Positions 56,331 to 63,948 of a stretch of 64,000 nucleotides of DNA are shown here, piece by piece. A program made the position numbers and the translations under genes. The notes under the pieces were generated by a model that was not told the DNA's origin, did no database searches, and saw only the letters and a program-made list of their open reading frames with translations. The first letter of the stretch is position 1. Every line of letters starts with the position of its first letter. The stretch is from Myxococcaceae bacterium (lineage in GTDB: Bacteria; Myxococcota; Myxococcia; Myxococcales; Myxococcaceae): assembly GCA_016793095.1 (NCBI GenBank), contig JAEUJQ010000042.1, positions 1-64,000 of the forward strand, read 5' to 3'.

Positions 56331-57928
56331 CGCGCTCCACCCTTCAGCTTCGTGAGCGCGTCGCGGCAGGCGGCCTTCAGCGCAGGCGGCGCGAGCAGCC
56401 GGTCGGCCTCGGCCTCGAGCGCGGCCCTGACCTTCGGAGTGTCCACCCGGGCGAGCGCGTGTACGACGCCAACCTTGAGCGCGGCCGGAACACGGTGCAG
56501 CTCCTCGAGCAGCACCTCCGCGGCCTTCGGCCCTCCGATGCGCGAGAGCGCGTCATGCAGCGCCTTGCGCTCCTCGTCACCGAGCGAGCGGTGGAGCTGC
56601 GCCACCAGGGCGGGCAGCGCCGACGGATCTTCGAGCTCGGCGACGTGGTGGATGGCGAGCAGCCGCACCTGCGCGTTCGGGTCCTTGATGCGGTGGTGGA
56701 GCGCGTCGGCGAGCAACACGGCGTGCTCCTGCTTCACGAGCTCGAGCGCGTGCCGCCGGACCGCCGCGTCGGGGTTCATGAGCCCCTTCTTCAACACGCC
56801 GACCGCGTCCTTGACGGGCAGCTTCGGCACCGCGTCGAGGCCCGGGTCCGGCTGCGTGGCCGGCGCGGCGAGGCCGCCACCGTCGAGCTCGGCGATGAGG
56901 CCGTTGAGGCGGCGCTTGCCTTCGACGCCCAACGAGGGCGCCGTGAGGAGCGAGCGCGCGGCGCCCAGGCCCATGTGTCGCAGCCCGTTGAGCGCGTCGG
57001 GCGCTGCCTCGGCGTCGTTGAGCGACTCGATGAGCCACGCCATCACCAGCGGAGAGGTGAGCGACGTCTTGAAGCGCTCGGCCACCGCCTGGCCCGCCGC
57101 CGCGTGCGACTCGTGCGCGGCGTGCTTGAAGGCGTCGACGGCCTCGGCGAAGCGATGCTCCTGGCCGAGCGAGCGCACCAGTCGATCGACCACGCCCGCC
57201 AGCGCGTTCACTTCCTGCTGGGTCTTCGCGAGGTCGCCCGTGTGCACGAGCGCGTCGGCGAGGTGCTCGACGGCCTTGTCGCGTGGCGCCTGGAGCCCGC
57301 GCTGCAGCACCTCGAGCCCCGCCTTCCAGGTGTCATCGACCCGGCCTGTCTCGGGCACCAGGTCCGTCGCGTCGAGCGCCTGCAGCAGCGGCACGAGGCG
57401 CGCGTCCGAGAGGTCCACCACCTCGAAGCCAGCGATGGTGGGCGCGCTCGTCCACGTACGGAACCGCGCCTCGCCCTCCCGCTGGTGCTTGTCGTCCAGC
57501 ACGCTCATGGGCGGGTGCAGCGTCAACACCACGTGGGGTTCGTCCTGGTCCCAGACGCGCGTCGCGAAGCCCTCGGTCCCGAGCGGGCCGCGGGCCGTGC
57601 GGATCCACGCTGCGGCGAACGGCAGCGCCTCTTCGGTCTTCAGCCCGTGCCGGAAGGCGATGGTCTTGACGCCCTCGCGCAGCAGGGGCGCGGCGAGCTG
57701 CTCTGACAGGGGCGGCGTGGCGAGCGGTCCGTCTTCGGTCTGAAGCCCGTGCGCCGAGACGGTGAAGGTGATGCCGTCGTCGGCAGCTTCCGCCATCGCG
57801 CGCGCGAGCCGCCCGATGGCCTGCTCGAGGTGCCTCGGAACGAAGGGCTTCTCCTGCTGCGCGTGGAGGCCTGCCTGGAACGCCTGGGTCAGGTGGGCGA
57901 GCGCGGCCGCGCGGTCTTTCATCCCCAT
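56327..57928 (-). CDS. HEAT-repeat protein coupled to HD-GYP-like protein
   Basis: The 533-aa soluble protein has an alpha/beta N-terminal part (~1-170) with FTVSAHGLQTEDGPLATPPL. A helical middle follows (VEHLADALVHTGDLAKTQQ, VVDRLVRSLGQEHRF), then HEAT-like repeats from ~390 to 530 (VGVLKKGLMNPDAAVRRHAL, LHHRIKDPNAQVRLLAIHHV, LHDALSRIGGPKAAEVLLEE). HEAT arrays bind partner proteins. The pairing with the HD-GYP-like protein suggests a two-protein complex. The start could be ATG 57928 or 57922 (MKDRAAALAHL). Confidence 0.82.
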   Translation of the reverse strand: MGMKDRAAALAHLTQAFQAGLHAQQEKPFVPRHLEQAIGRLARAMAEAADDGITFTVSAHGLQTEDGPLATPPLSEQLAAPLLREGVKTIAFRHGLKTEEALPFAAAWIRTARGPLGTEGFATRVWDQDEPHVVLTLHPPMSVLDDKHQREGEARFRTWTSAPTIAGFEVVDLSDARLVPLLQALDATDLVPETGRVDDTWKAGLEVLQRGLQAPRDKAVEHLADALVHTGDLAKTQQEVNALAGVVDRLVRSLGQEHRFAEAVDAFKHAAHESHAAAGQAVAERFKTSLTSPLVMAWLIESLNDAEAAPDALNGLRHMGLGAARSLLTAPSLGVEGKRRLNGLIAELDGGGLAAPATQPDPGLDAVPKLPVKDAVGVLKKGLMNPDAAVRRHALELVKQEHAVLLADALHHRIKDPNAQVRLLAIHHVAELEDPSALPALVAQLHRSLGDEERKALHDALSRIGGPKAAEVLLEELHRVPAALKVGVVHALARVDTPKVRAALEAEADRLLAPPALKAACRDALTKLKGGAR

Positions 57929-58029
57929 GGGCCGAGTGTCGCTCTGAAGTGATGGCCGGGCCAGCCTTCGGCCGTCGCCGGCGCTTCGCGCTCGACCCGG
58001 TGGGCGGCGAACGTCAGACTCGGCCGGCC

Positions 58030-58395
58030 ATGTGGCGATACCTGCAGGCCCACGAGGCGTTCGTCCGCACCGCGCTCGGCGAAGCGCACGACGCGGCGTT
58101 CTGGGACCAGCTGGCAGACTTCCACGCGAGGCAGCTCGCCTTCATGCAGCACGAGCGGCTGATTCACCTGCTGGTGACGCTGGCCGTCGCGGTGCTCTGT
58201 CTCGGCAGCGTCGGCTTCTCGAGCCTGTCGCCGTCGCTCGCAGCCTTCGCCATCGCGGCGCTGCTGCTGGGCCTCGTGAGCGCCTACCTCGTGCACTACT
58301 TCCGCCTCGAGAACGGCGTTCAGCGCTGGTACCACCTGGCCAACGCCATCGAGACGAAGCGCGGGCGGGTGACGCTCGAGCACCCGAAGCCCTGA
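58030..58395 (+). CDS. Small membrane protein with cytoplasmic N-terminus
   Basis: The 121-aa product starts at an ATG (MWRYLQAHEAF); a longer Arg-rich in-frame extension to 57949 is unlikely. The first 40 residues are helical and polar (AFWDQLADFHARQLAFMQHE). Two membrane helices follow (LIHLLVTLAVAVLCLGSVGF, LAAFAIAALLLGLVSAYLVH), then a short tail (RWYHLANAIETKRG). It resembles small inner-membrane proteins of unknown role. It is divergent from the HEAT-repeat gene, with 101 nt between starts. Confidence 0.72.
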   Translation: MWRYLQAHEAFVRTALGEAHDAAFWDQLADFHARQLAFMQHERLIHLLVTLAVAVLCLGSVGFSSLSPSLAAFAIAALLLGLVSAYLVHYFRLENGVQRWYHLANAIETKRGRVTLEHPKP

Positions 58396-58552
58396 GCTGG
58401 ATTTCGTCCTGGGCCTGCGCTCGTCGGGGCCTCCGGTCCCTCGCGGGCTGGTGAGCGGAGCGGCCGTTGCGTTGCTGGTGGCGAGGAGCCGCGAGTGACT
58501 TCGGCTCGTCACGCTGGCCTCTCACCAGCACCTCAGGCACGCTCTCGTCGCC

Positions 58553-58978
58553 ATGTCGAAGTCGCGGTCCAGCCGCTCCACCGCCAAGCTCCCGCCGATC
58601 GCAGGAAACGAAGTCGATGCCTTCCTCGAGGCGCTCGACCACCCGCTCAGAGACGACGTCGTGCGCGTGCGGCGCCTCCTGCTCGCGGCGCTCCCGGACC
58701 TGGGCGAGGCCATCAAGTGGAACGCCCCCAGCTTTCGCCACGGCGAGCGCTTCTTCGCCACCGTCGACCTGCGGTCCACGGACCGCCTTCGGCTCGTCTT
58801 CCATCGCGGCGCAAAGAAGGACGCCGCGCCGAAGCCGACGCTGAGCCCTCGCGCCGAGGTGCTCGTGGAGTGGGTGGCCGACGATCGCGCGCTCGTCACG
58901 CTCGACCCATCGAAGCTCGCCTCGCAGCGCCTCGCCTTCACCACGCTCGTGCGCGAGTGGGTGTCACAGCTTCCCTGA
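58553..58978 (+). CDS. DUF1801-family protein
   Basis: The 141-aa cytoplasmic protein fits the DUF1801 (YdhG-like) fold by its conserved elements: VDAFLEALDHPLRDDVVRVR at the start, LGEAIKWNAPSFRHGERFFA with the KWN/APSF signature, and LRLVFHRGAK. The C-terminal helix reads LASQRLAFTTLVREWV. Family members are small iron-sulphur-assembly-related (frataxin-like) folds of unproven role. The ATG is 157 nt after the previous stop, so it has its own promoter. Confidence 0.88.
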   Translation: MSKSRSSRSTAKLPPIAGNEVDAFLEALDHPLRDDVVRVRRLLLAALPDLGEAIKWNAPSFRHGERFFATVDLRSTDRLRLVFHRGAKKDAAPKPTLSPRAEVLVEWVADDRALVTLDPSKLASQRLAFTTLVREWVSQLP

Positions 58979-59117
58979 CGACGAGCAGACCTGCGACCCA
59001 CCGAAGGCGCCAGGACTGGAGCCGCGAGTGGCGCCGACGCATCACCAACATCCGAGAATGGGTGTGAGACTGAGTGGCCCGCCGGCGCGAGGAGCGAGTC
59101 CGAGACAGAGCGGCGAC

Positions 59118-59430
59118 CAGCGGGAGTGGGGCGAGACGAAGTGCTTCGATCAATCGACGGCGGTGAAGTTCCTGCAGGCGAACTCCCTGCTCATCGGCAG
59201 TGGACTTCCGCTCCTTCGACGCAGGCGACACCATCGACGCGGCGATGGCCGAGGCGATTCGCGGCTGGCTGGTCGCGCGCTGAGGCAGGTCGAGCCCTCC
59301 TTCTGCAGGCGGCAGATCCGCTCGAAGGCACGGCGTTCAGCGGCGAGAAGCTGATCCTCGACGCGAAGCTGCTCGACACGGCGAAGCACTCGGTGGTCGT
59401 GACGGCGCGCGCCGACTGCCCGCGTCCTGG
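59118..59430 (+). pseudogene. Coding relic in decayed intergenic DNA
   Basis: In the ~840 bp between the DUF1801 gene and the MYXO-CTERM gene, three plus-strand stretches look like real protein but lie in different frames. They are CFDQSTAVKFLQANSLLIG near 59140-59200, VDFRSFDAGDTIDAAMAEAI with RGWLVAR and a stop near 59199-59283, and FSGEKLILDAKLLDTAKHSV near 59337-59400. The frame changes between them suggest a frameshifted, decayed gene. No family is recognised, and no intact start or ribosome-binding site is present. Confidence 0.3.
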
Positions 59431-59439
59431 TGGGCCAGC

Positions 59440-59841
59440 GGAAGCGCGGCGAGGCGACGCGCCCAACGACCGACGACGCAGCGCGAGGGAGTCCGAGACG
59501 TCGGGCGGCGAGGCGACGCGCCCGACGACCGACGACGCAGCGCCAGGGAGTCCGAGACGTCGGGCGGCGACGCGAGGCTCAGCGGCCCGACGACCGACGA
59601 CGCAGCGTCCGAGACGTCGGGCGGCGAGGCGACGTGAGGCTCAGCGGCCCGACGACCGACGACGCAGCGCCAGGGAGTCCGAGACGGGGGCGAGGCGACG
59701 TGAGGCTCAGCGGCCCGACGACCGACGACGCAGCGCCAGGGAGTCCGAGACGGGGGCGACGTGAGGCTCAGCGGCAGCGCCAGGGAGTCCGAGACGGCGG
59801 CGAGGCGACGTGAGGCTCAGCGGCCCGACGACCGACGACGC
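59440..59841 (-). repeat. ~65-bp tandem repeats of a gene's 3' end and terminator region
   Basis: About six and a half copies of a ~60-66 bp unit containing cccgacgaccgacgacgca, then agggagtccgagacg, then ggcgaggcgacgtgaggctcag. The rightmost copy (59817-59841) is the true 3' end of the MYXO-CTERM gene (RRSSGR and TGA), so the other copies lie downstream of that gene. Unit lengths vary by internal deletions, and one copy near 59770 lacks the gene-end core. Some units can form a stem (gtcgggcg at 59500-59507 with cgcccgac at 59519-59526). Confidence 0.85.
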
Positions 59842-60623
59842 ACCACCAACGCGAGCAGCGCGAGCAGGCCGGAGCCGCCCGCCGTCGAGGAACAGCCCAC
59901 CGCGTCCGTGGGGACGAACGTGGTCAGCTGCTCCGACGACATCGCCATGTTGCCCGAGAGGTCGAAGGCGATGACGCGCAGGTCCACCGAGCCCTCGGGG
60001 ACCGCCACCGCGGTGATGTCACGGCCGACCGTCACCGCCAGCGCGGCGGCGGGCATCGTGGCGGCGTTCGTGGTGGCGGGCACCAGGAAGTTGATGTCGC
60101 CCGGCGCGTCGAGCACCACGGTGACCGACGAGGGACCACCGCAGGAGGTCGCACCGAACGTCTCGCCCTTCACCTCGGTCACCCGCGCCTTCGGCAGCTC
60201 GGGCGGCTGGGTATCGACTTCCTGGGACGTGGTGAAGCGCGTGAGCACCGCCCCATCGAGCTCCACCTTGTAGGTGGCGTTCGCGTCGAGCATCACCATG
60301 GGTCGCAGCACGAAGAGCGTCGAGACCCGCTCACCGGTCACCCGCACCGCCGAGCTGCTGAGGCCCACCGGCTTGCCCCGCTCGTCGAGCAGGCGCACCG
60401 CGCTCACGTCGTTCAACATCGTGCCGCTCTTCTCGACCGTCACGTCCGACCGCAGCCACACCGAGGTCGAGCGCGGCACCCGGGACCCGTCAGCCGGCAG
60501 CACCTCGAAGCCCTTGATGCCGGTCTGCGCGAGTCGGCTGCAGGCCTCGGCCGGGTCGCTCATCAGCGACACCGCCATCAGCCCGCCCGCAACCAGCGCT
60601 TTCCAGACAGAACGTACAGCCAT
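59817..60623 (-). CDS. Secreted MYXO-CTERM protein with Ig-like part
   Basis: The 268-aa protein has a signal peptide (WKALVAGGLMAVSLMSDPAEA). The mature part has an Ig-like beta sandwich (FEVLPADGSRVPRSTSVWLR, ATYKVELDGAVLTRFTT), as in Big_5-type domains of extracytoplasmic proteins. A second beta domain follows (VTVVLDAPGDINFLVPATT), and the end is a MYXO-CTERM tag: VGCSST, hydrophobic GLLALLALVV, RRRSSGR. The tag is cut by a myxosortase and its Cys is lipid-modified to hold the protein on the cell surface. Function unknown. The 3' end is duplicated downstream. Confidence 0.82.
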   Translation of the reverse strand: MAVRSVWKALVAGGLMAVSLMSDPAEACSRLAQTGIKGFEVLPADGSRVPRSTSVWLRSDVTVEKSGTMLNDVSAVRLLDERGKPVGLSSSAVRVTGERVSTLFVLRPMVMLDANATYKVELDGAVLTRFTTSQEVDTQPPELPKARVTEVKGETFGATSCGGPSSVTVVLDAPGDINFLVPATTNAATMPAAALAVTVGRDITAVAVPEGSVDLRVIAFDLSGNMAMSSEQLTTFVPTDAVGCSSTAGGSGLLALLALVVRRRSSGR

Positions 60624-60880
60624 GACCGAAGCCGTAAGCGAGCGGCGTGCCAGACTGTACACCAGTTATTCCAAGCCGTTGACGCGACGAGGAGCCAACG
60701 ACCGGCCTGATCCACGACAGCGCTGCCACGCGCCCTCCCTTTTCATCTTGGGTGGAATGGTGCAGGCTCACGCCAATGGTGTAGACGAACACCCTCACCA
60801 TGACGGGCGATCAGGCGAGCCTGATCGTCCACGAATCACGGACCTCGGCTGCTGGCACAGGGCGTGGAAAAGGGCAGCGC

Positions 60881-61240
60881 ATGTACCCCGAGAACCGCAA
60901 CGTCCGCCGCTACACCTGCCAGGCCCGCTTCTTCGGCTCGGGAGGCACGTTCCTCTTCCGCGGCGCGGTGACCGACATCTCGCGCACGGGGCTGTGTCTC
61001 AGCGGAGTGGCCCCGATGGCGAAGGGCCAGTCGATTCACCTGAAGGTGGAGCTGCCCGCCGGGACGGTGGACGCGGTGGGTGAGGTGCGCTGGGTGCGGC
61101 CGCTCGAAGGGGGCACGGCCGAGGTCGGTCTGCGCTTCGTCCGCATCAACCAGTCGAGCCTCGAGGCCATCGACGAGACGGTGGCGGAGCGCGAGCGCCC
61201 CGTCACCTCGAGCTTCATGCGCCAGTACGTCTTTCGCTGA
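60881..61240 (+). CDS. PilZ-domain protein
   Basis: The 119-aa protein is a single PilZ domain: RRYTCQARFF near the start, TDISRTGLCLSGVAPMAKGQ (the DxSxxG motif), IHLKVELPAGTVDAVGEVRW and VGLRFVRINQSSLEAI. PilZ domains bind cyclic di-GMP through an N-terminal RxxxR and DxSxxG. Here the first motif is reduced to RNVRRY, so binding is likely but not certain. In myxobacteria such stand-alone PilZ proteins regulate motility and surface functions. The ATG at 60881 has AAGGG 8 nt upstream; an earlier ATG at 60800 adds a non-conserved tail. Confidence 0.88.
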   Translation: MYPENRNVRRYTCQARFFGSGGTFLFRGAVTDISRTGLCLSGVAPMAKGQSIHLKVELPAGTVDAVGEVRWVRPLEGGTAEVGLRFVRINQSSLEAIDETVAERERPVTSSFMRQYVFR

Positions 61241-61303
61241 CCGCCCGGAAAGCCCATCGCCGCGTTGACGGCTGGCGGCCCTCCCGTCCACAGTCCGGGC
61301 CCT

Positions 61304-62599
61304 GTGCGGTGGCCGGCCCTCCTGACGACCCTGACGTTCGCCTGCGCGACCTCGAGCCCGGCGCCTGCCCCGGTGACGGTGAAGGCCGACGACTCCGGCG
61401 GCGACGTCGCGAGCGCCTTCGAAGAGCCGGTGCCGGTCGCGCCGACGGTGACCGCGAAGCCGCCGCCGCCGCTGCCCGACCTTCGCGCGCCGTTCCGCGA
61501 GGCGCTCGAGGCGGGCCAGCGCGCCCTCGCCAGCAGAGACCTCGACGGCGCACTCACCCATGCGCGGCGGGCCCGCAAGGAGAGCGACGTGCTCGGCGTG
61601 GCCGAGCGGGTGAAGGCGCTCGAGCTGTCCTTCAAGGTCGCGATGGCCTCGACGGCGGGGCCCGACGCCCAGCGCGTCGCTCGGGAGTGGCTGTCGAGCT
61701 GCAGCGGAGATGGGGCCGACGCCTGCCGCGCCCAGGCCCTCAACGCGCTGCTCTCGACCTCGCAGCTCGACCCCTCGTCCGCGAGCGCGCTGCGTGACGA
61801 GGTGGCCGAGCGGCAGAAGGCCGAGGCCTGCCTCAAGACCTCCGAGCGCGCGAAGAAGCCCGAGCGCTGCTTCGCCGAGGCCGAGAAGACGGCGAAGCAC
61901 CACCGCGACGAGCTGCTCCTCGCGCGGGCCTCGTACGTGCGCGCGCTGGCCGCTCCGGAGCCCCGCCAGCCGGCCCTCTTCTCCGCGGTCGAGCAGCACT
62001 GTGACGCGCCCGCGTGCCTGCAGGTGCGGCGACGGGCGCTCGGCCGCCTCCTCGCGAAGGCCAGGGCCGACAAGAGGCTCGAAGACGCCGCCCGCTTTGC
62101 CCTGCGTGACGCCGAGGCCTTCGGCAGCACGCTCGCCGAGGCGGAGCGCGTCTGGGGCCGGCCGCCCGAGGTGGACGTCGTGTGCGCGGCCTACGACGAC
62201 GCGAGCGGGGCCGGCGCCTGCCGCAAGCTGGAGAAGCAGCTGACCGGCCGCTGGACCTTCCGCGACTTCTCGAAGGACAAGCCGCGCGAGGGGCTGTCGG
62301 GAGACCAGGTGCGCGCGGTGAACGAGCACTACGCGCCGCTGCTCCAGGAGTGCCTCTCGGCCCAGGCCCGGCGGCTGCGTCCGCCCGACGCCGTTCGCTA
62401 CGAGCTGCGGTGGATGGTGTTCAACGACGGCCGGGTCGGCGAGGTGCACTTCAAGGACGGCAGGCACGACGACTCCGAGCTGGCGAAGTGCCTGCGGGCG
62501 CAGTTCGAGACCTGGCGGTACCCCCGCTACGAGGGCGAGTGGCAGCACGTCGAGCAGGCCTTCACGGTGAGCGCCGTCGAGCGCCGCAGCGAGCGGTGA
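61304..62599 (+). CDS. Lipoprotein with AgmX/PglI-like C-terminal domain
   Basis: The ~431-aa protein starts at a GTG and has a lipoprotein-like signal (WPALLTTLTFACATSS). A Pro-rich spacer is followed by a long helical region with many Cys in pairs (SSCSGDGADACRAQ, ACLKTSERAKKPERC, HCDAPACLQVRRR), TPR-like in rhythm. The last ~75 residues (LLQECLSAQAR, YELRWMVFNDGRVGEVHFKD, LAKCLRAQFETWRYPRY) match the AgmX/PglI-type C-terminal domain, with two Cys framing a beta hairpin. It probably acts in the outer envelope. A 19-nt palindrome follows its stop. Confidence 0.75.
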   Translation: MRWPALLTTLTFACATSSPAPAPVTVKADDSGGDVASAFEEPVPVAPTVTAKPPPPLPDLRAPFREALEAGQRALASRDLDGALTHARRARKESDVLGVAERVKALELSFKVAMASTAGPDAQRVAREWLSSCSGDGADACRAQALNALLSTSQLDPSSASALRDEVAERQKAEACLKTSERAKKPERCFAEAEKTAKHHRDELLLARASYVRALAAPEPRQPALFSAVEQHCDAPACLQVRRRALGRLLAKARADKRLEDAARFALRDAEAFGSTLAEAERVWGRPPEVDVVCAAYDDASGAGACRKLEKQLTGRWTFRDFSKDKPREGLSGDQVRAVNEHYAPLLQECLSAQARRLRPPDAVRYELRWMVFNDGRVGEVHFKDGRHDDSELAKCLRAQFETWRYPRYEGEWQHVEQAFTVSAVERRSER

Positions 62600-62919
62600 C
62601 GTTCGAGTCAGGCTGACTCGAGCTCGCGTGTCCCGAGCTCTGCGTTCGCGCTTGTGGCGCGTCGAACGCGCGGTGTACGACTCGCCACGTCAGGCCGGCG
62701 CGTGCTGACCCACCACCCATGACTTCCGGCGACGACGAGCGCGCGGCGGGCGCGCGGCAGGTTCGTTTCACGCGCGAGCGCCGCGGGGTGTCGTCTTCTG
62801 CGATGACCTGGGCGAGGCCGCTCACGAGCGACGAGGTGCGCGGCAACGCCGAGCTGCTCGTGACAACGCGATGGCCACGGGTGGCCTCTCACGCCTATCC
62901 TTCCCGGCCTCCGCCCACC
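62600..62919. other. Intergenic region, 320 bp, no gene recognised
   Basis: Apart from the hairpin at its left end, this stretch contains no convincing reading frame. A plus-strand frame runs from 62719 into the next gene, but its first 67 residues are Arg/Ser-rich and unlike the family, so the start at 62920 is preferred. The promoter of the ADP-ribosylglycohydrolase gene should lie here, but no clear -35/-10 pair is visible. Confidence 0.5.
62603..62621. terminator. Palindromic hairpin after lipoprotein gene
   Basis: tcgagtca (62603-62610), loop ggc, and tgactcga (62614-62621) form a perfect 8-bp stem starting 4 nt after the stop of the preceding gene. It has no U-tract. It could terminate transcription with Rho-independent help or protect the 3' end; a protein-binding palindrome cannot be ruled out. 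Confidence 0.55.
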
Positions 62920-63948
62920 ATGCCGCTGCGACTCGCCGAGCTCCAGGACCGGTTGCGCGCGTCGATGCTGGGCTTTGCCATCGGCGACGCCCTCGGGTTC
63001 CCGCTGCGCGGGCTGCCGCCTCCGGGGCTCACCCGCCTCACGCACGTGGCCGACGACTTCGCCGCCCGGCCGCGCGGGCGCTTCGCGAAGGGGCAGTTCA
63101 GCGACGACACCCAGATGATGCTGGCGACCGCCGAGGCGGTGACGGCCGAGAAGCGCATCGACGGCCGCAGCGTGGCCGCGCACCTGTCCTGGCTGTGGCA
63201 GGAAGGCGTCATCCTGCAGCCGCCCACCAGCGCGTCCGACGCGGCTCAGGCCCTGCTGGCCGGCACGCCGTGGATGGGCGCGGGCGCGGCCATCGGCGTG
63301 AGAGACCCGTCGTGCCTCTCGCGTGCGCTGGTGCTGGGCTTCTGGAGCGAGCCCTCTCCGCCCCGGCTGGCGCACGACGCCCAGGTGCTGACGGTGGTGA
63401 CGCACAAGGACCCGCTGTGCGCGGCGGCGGCTTCGGCCTTCGCGCGCGCGGTGCAGCTCGGCCTGTCTGGAGAGCCGCACGACGCGGCCGCCTTCTGCGC
63501 CGAGGTGTCGAAGGCCGCGGCCCCGGCGAACCAGGAGCTCGCCGACGAGCTGTACTACCTGCCCCGCGCGCTGAGCTGGGCGCCCGACCGCGCACTGCCG
63601 GCGCTGCGACGCGTGGGCGTGGCGATGAGCGAGCTCGAGGCCGAGGGCGGACTGCCCGCGCACGTGACGCCGGTGCTGCTGACGGCCCTCTACTGCGTGC
63701 TGAAGGCGCCTGCGGACGTCCGACAGGCGCTGACGCTGGTGCTCTCGACGGGCGGCGAGGTGGACGTCGCGGCCGGCCTGGTGGGCGCCATCATCGGCGC
63801 GCACGTCGGCACCGAAGGGCTGCCCGCGCGGCTGCGCCGCAACGTGCTGTACGGCGACTCCCTGGTGGACGCCGCAGACCGGCTGTTCGACGCCCGCCTC
63901 GCGAAGGAGCAGGTCACCGTCGCCCAGCCCGTCACCGTCCGGCGGTGA
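62920..63948 (+). CDS. ADP-ribosylglycohydrolase family protein
   Basis: The 342-aa soluble protein has the family motifs in order: LGFAIGDALGFPLRGL near the N-terminus, GQFSDDTQMMLATAEA (metal-binding Asp pair), THKDPLCAAAASAFARAV, and the C-terminal STGGEVDVAAGLVGAIIGAH. Members remove ADP-ribose from proteins or related bonds using two Mg ions. In the last motif the usual GGDTDTxA is GGEVDVAA, so the first metal-binding Asp is Glu and the Thr is Val, which could lower or change activity. Substrates range from ADP-ribosylarginine to ADP-ribosylated nitrogenase reductase; none is indicated here. Confidence 0.88.
   Translation: MPLRLAELQDRLRASMLGFAIGDALGFPLRGLPPPGLTRLTHVADDFAARPRGRFAKGQFSDDTQMMLATAEAVTAEKRIDGRSVAAHLSWLWQEGVILQPPTSASDAAQALLAGTPWMGAGAAIGVRDPSCLSRALVLGFWSEPSPPRLAHDAQVLTVVTHKDPLCAAAASAFARAVQLGLSGEPHDAAAFCAEVSKAAAPANQELADELYYLPRALSWAPDRALPALRRVGVAMSELEAEGGLPAHVTPVLLTALYCVLKAPADVRQALTLVLSTGGEVDVAAGLVGAIIGAHVGTEGLPARLRRNVLYGDSLVDAADRLFDARLAKEQVTVAQPVTVRR

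Noticed and set aside
59126-59813. Plus-strand frames through the tandem repeats (for example 59430-59813)
   Set aside because: They encode only Arg-rich repeats generated by the repeat array, with no start signal; most of the length is a by-product of duplication.
59440-59841. Possible CRISPR array
   Set aside because: Units are directly joined with no unique spacers, the unit length varies, and each contains a gene's 3' end; no cas gene is nearby.
62719-62919. 67-residue N-terminal extension of the ADP-ribosylglycohydrolase
   Set aside because: The extension is Arg/Ser-rich and unlike family N-termini, and the ATG at 62920 gives the expected start.
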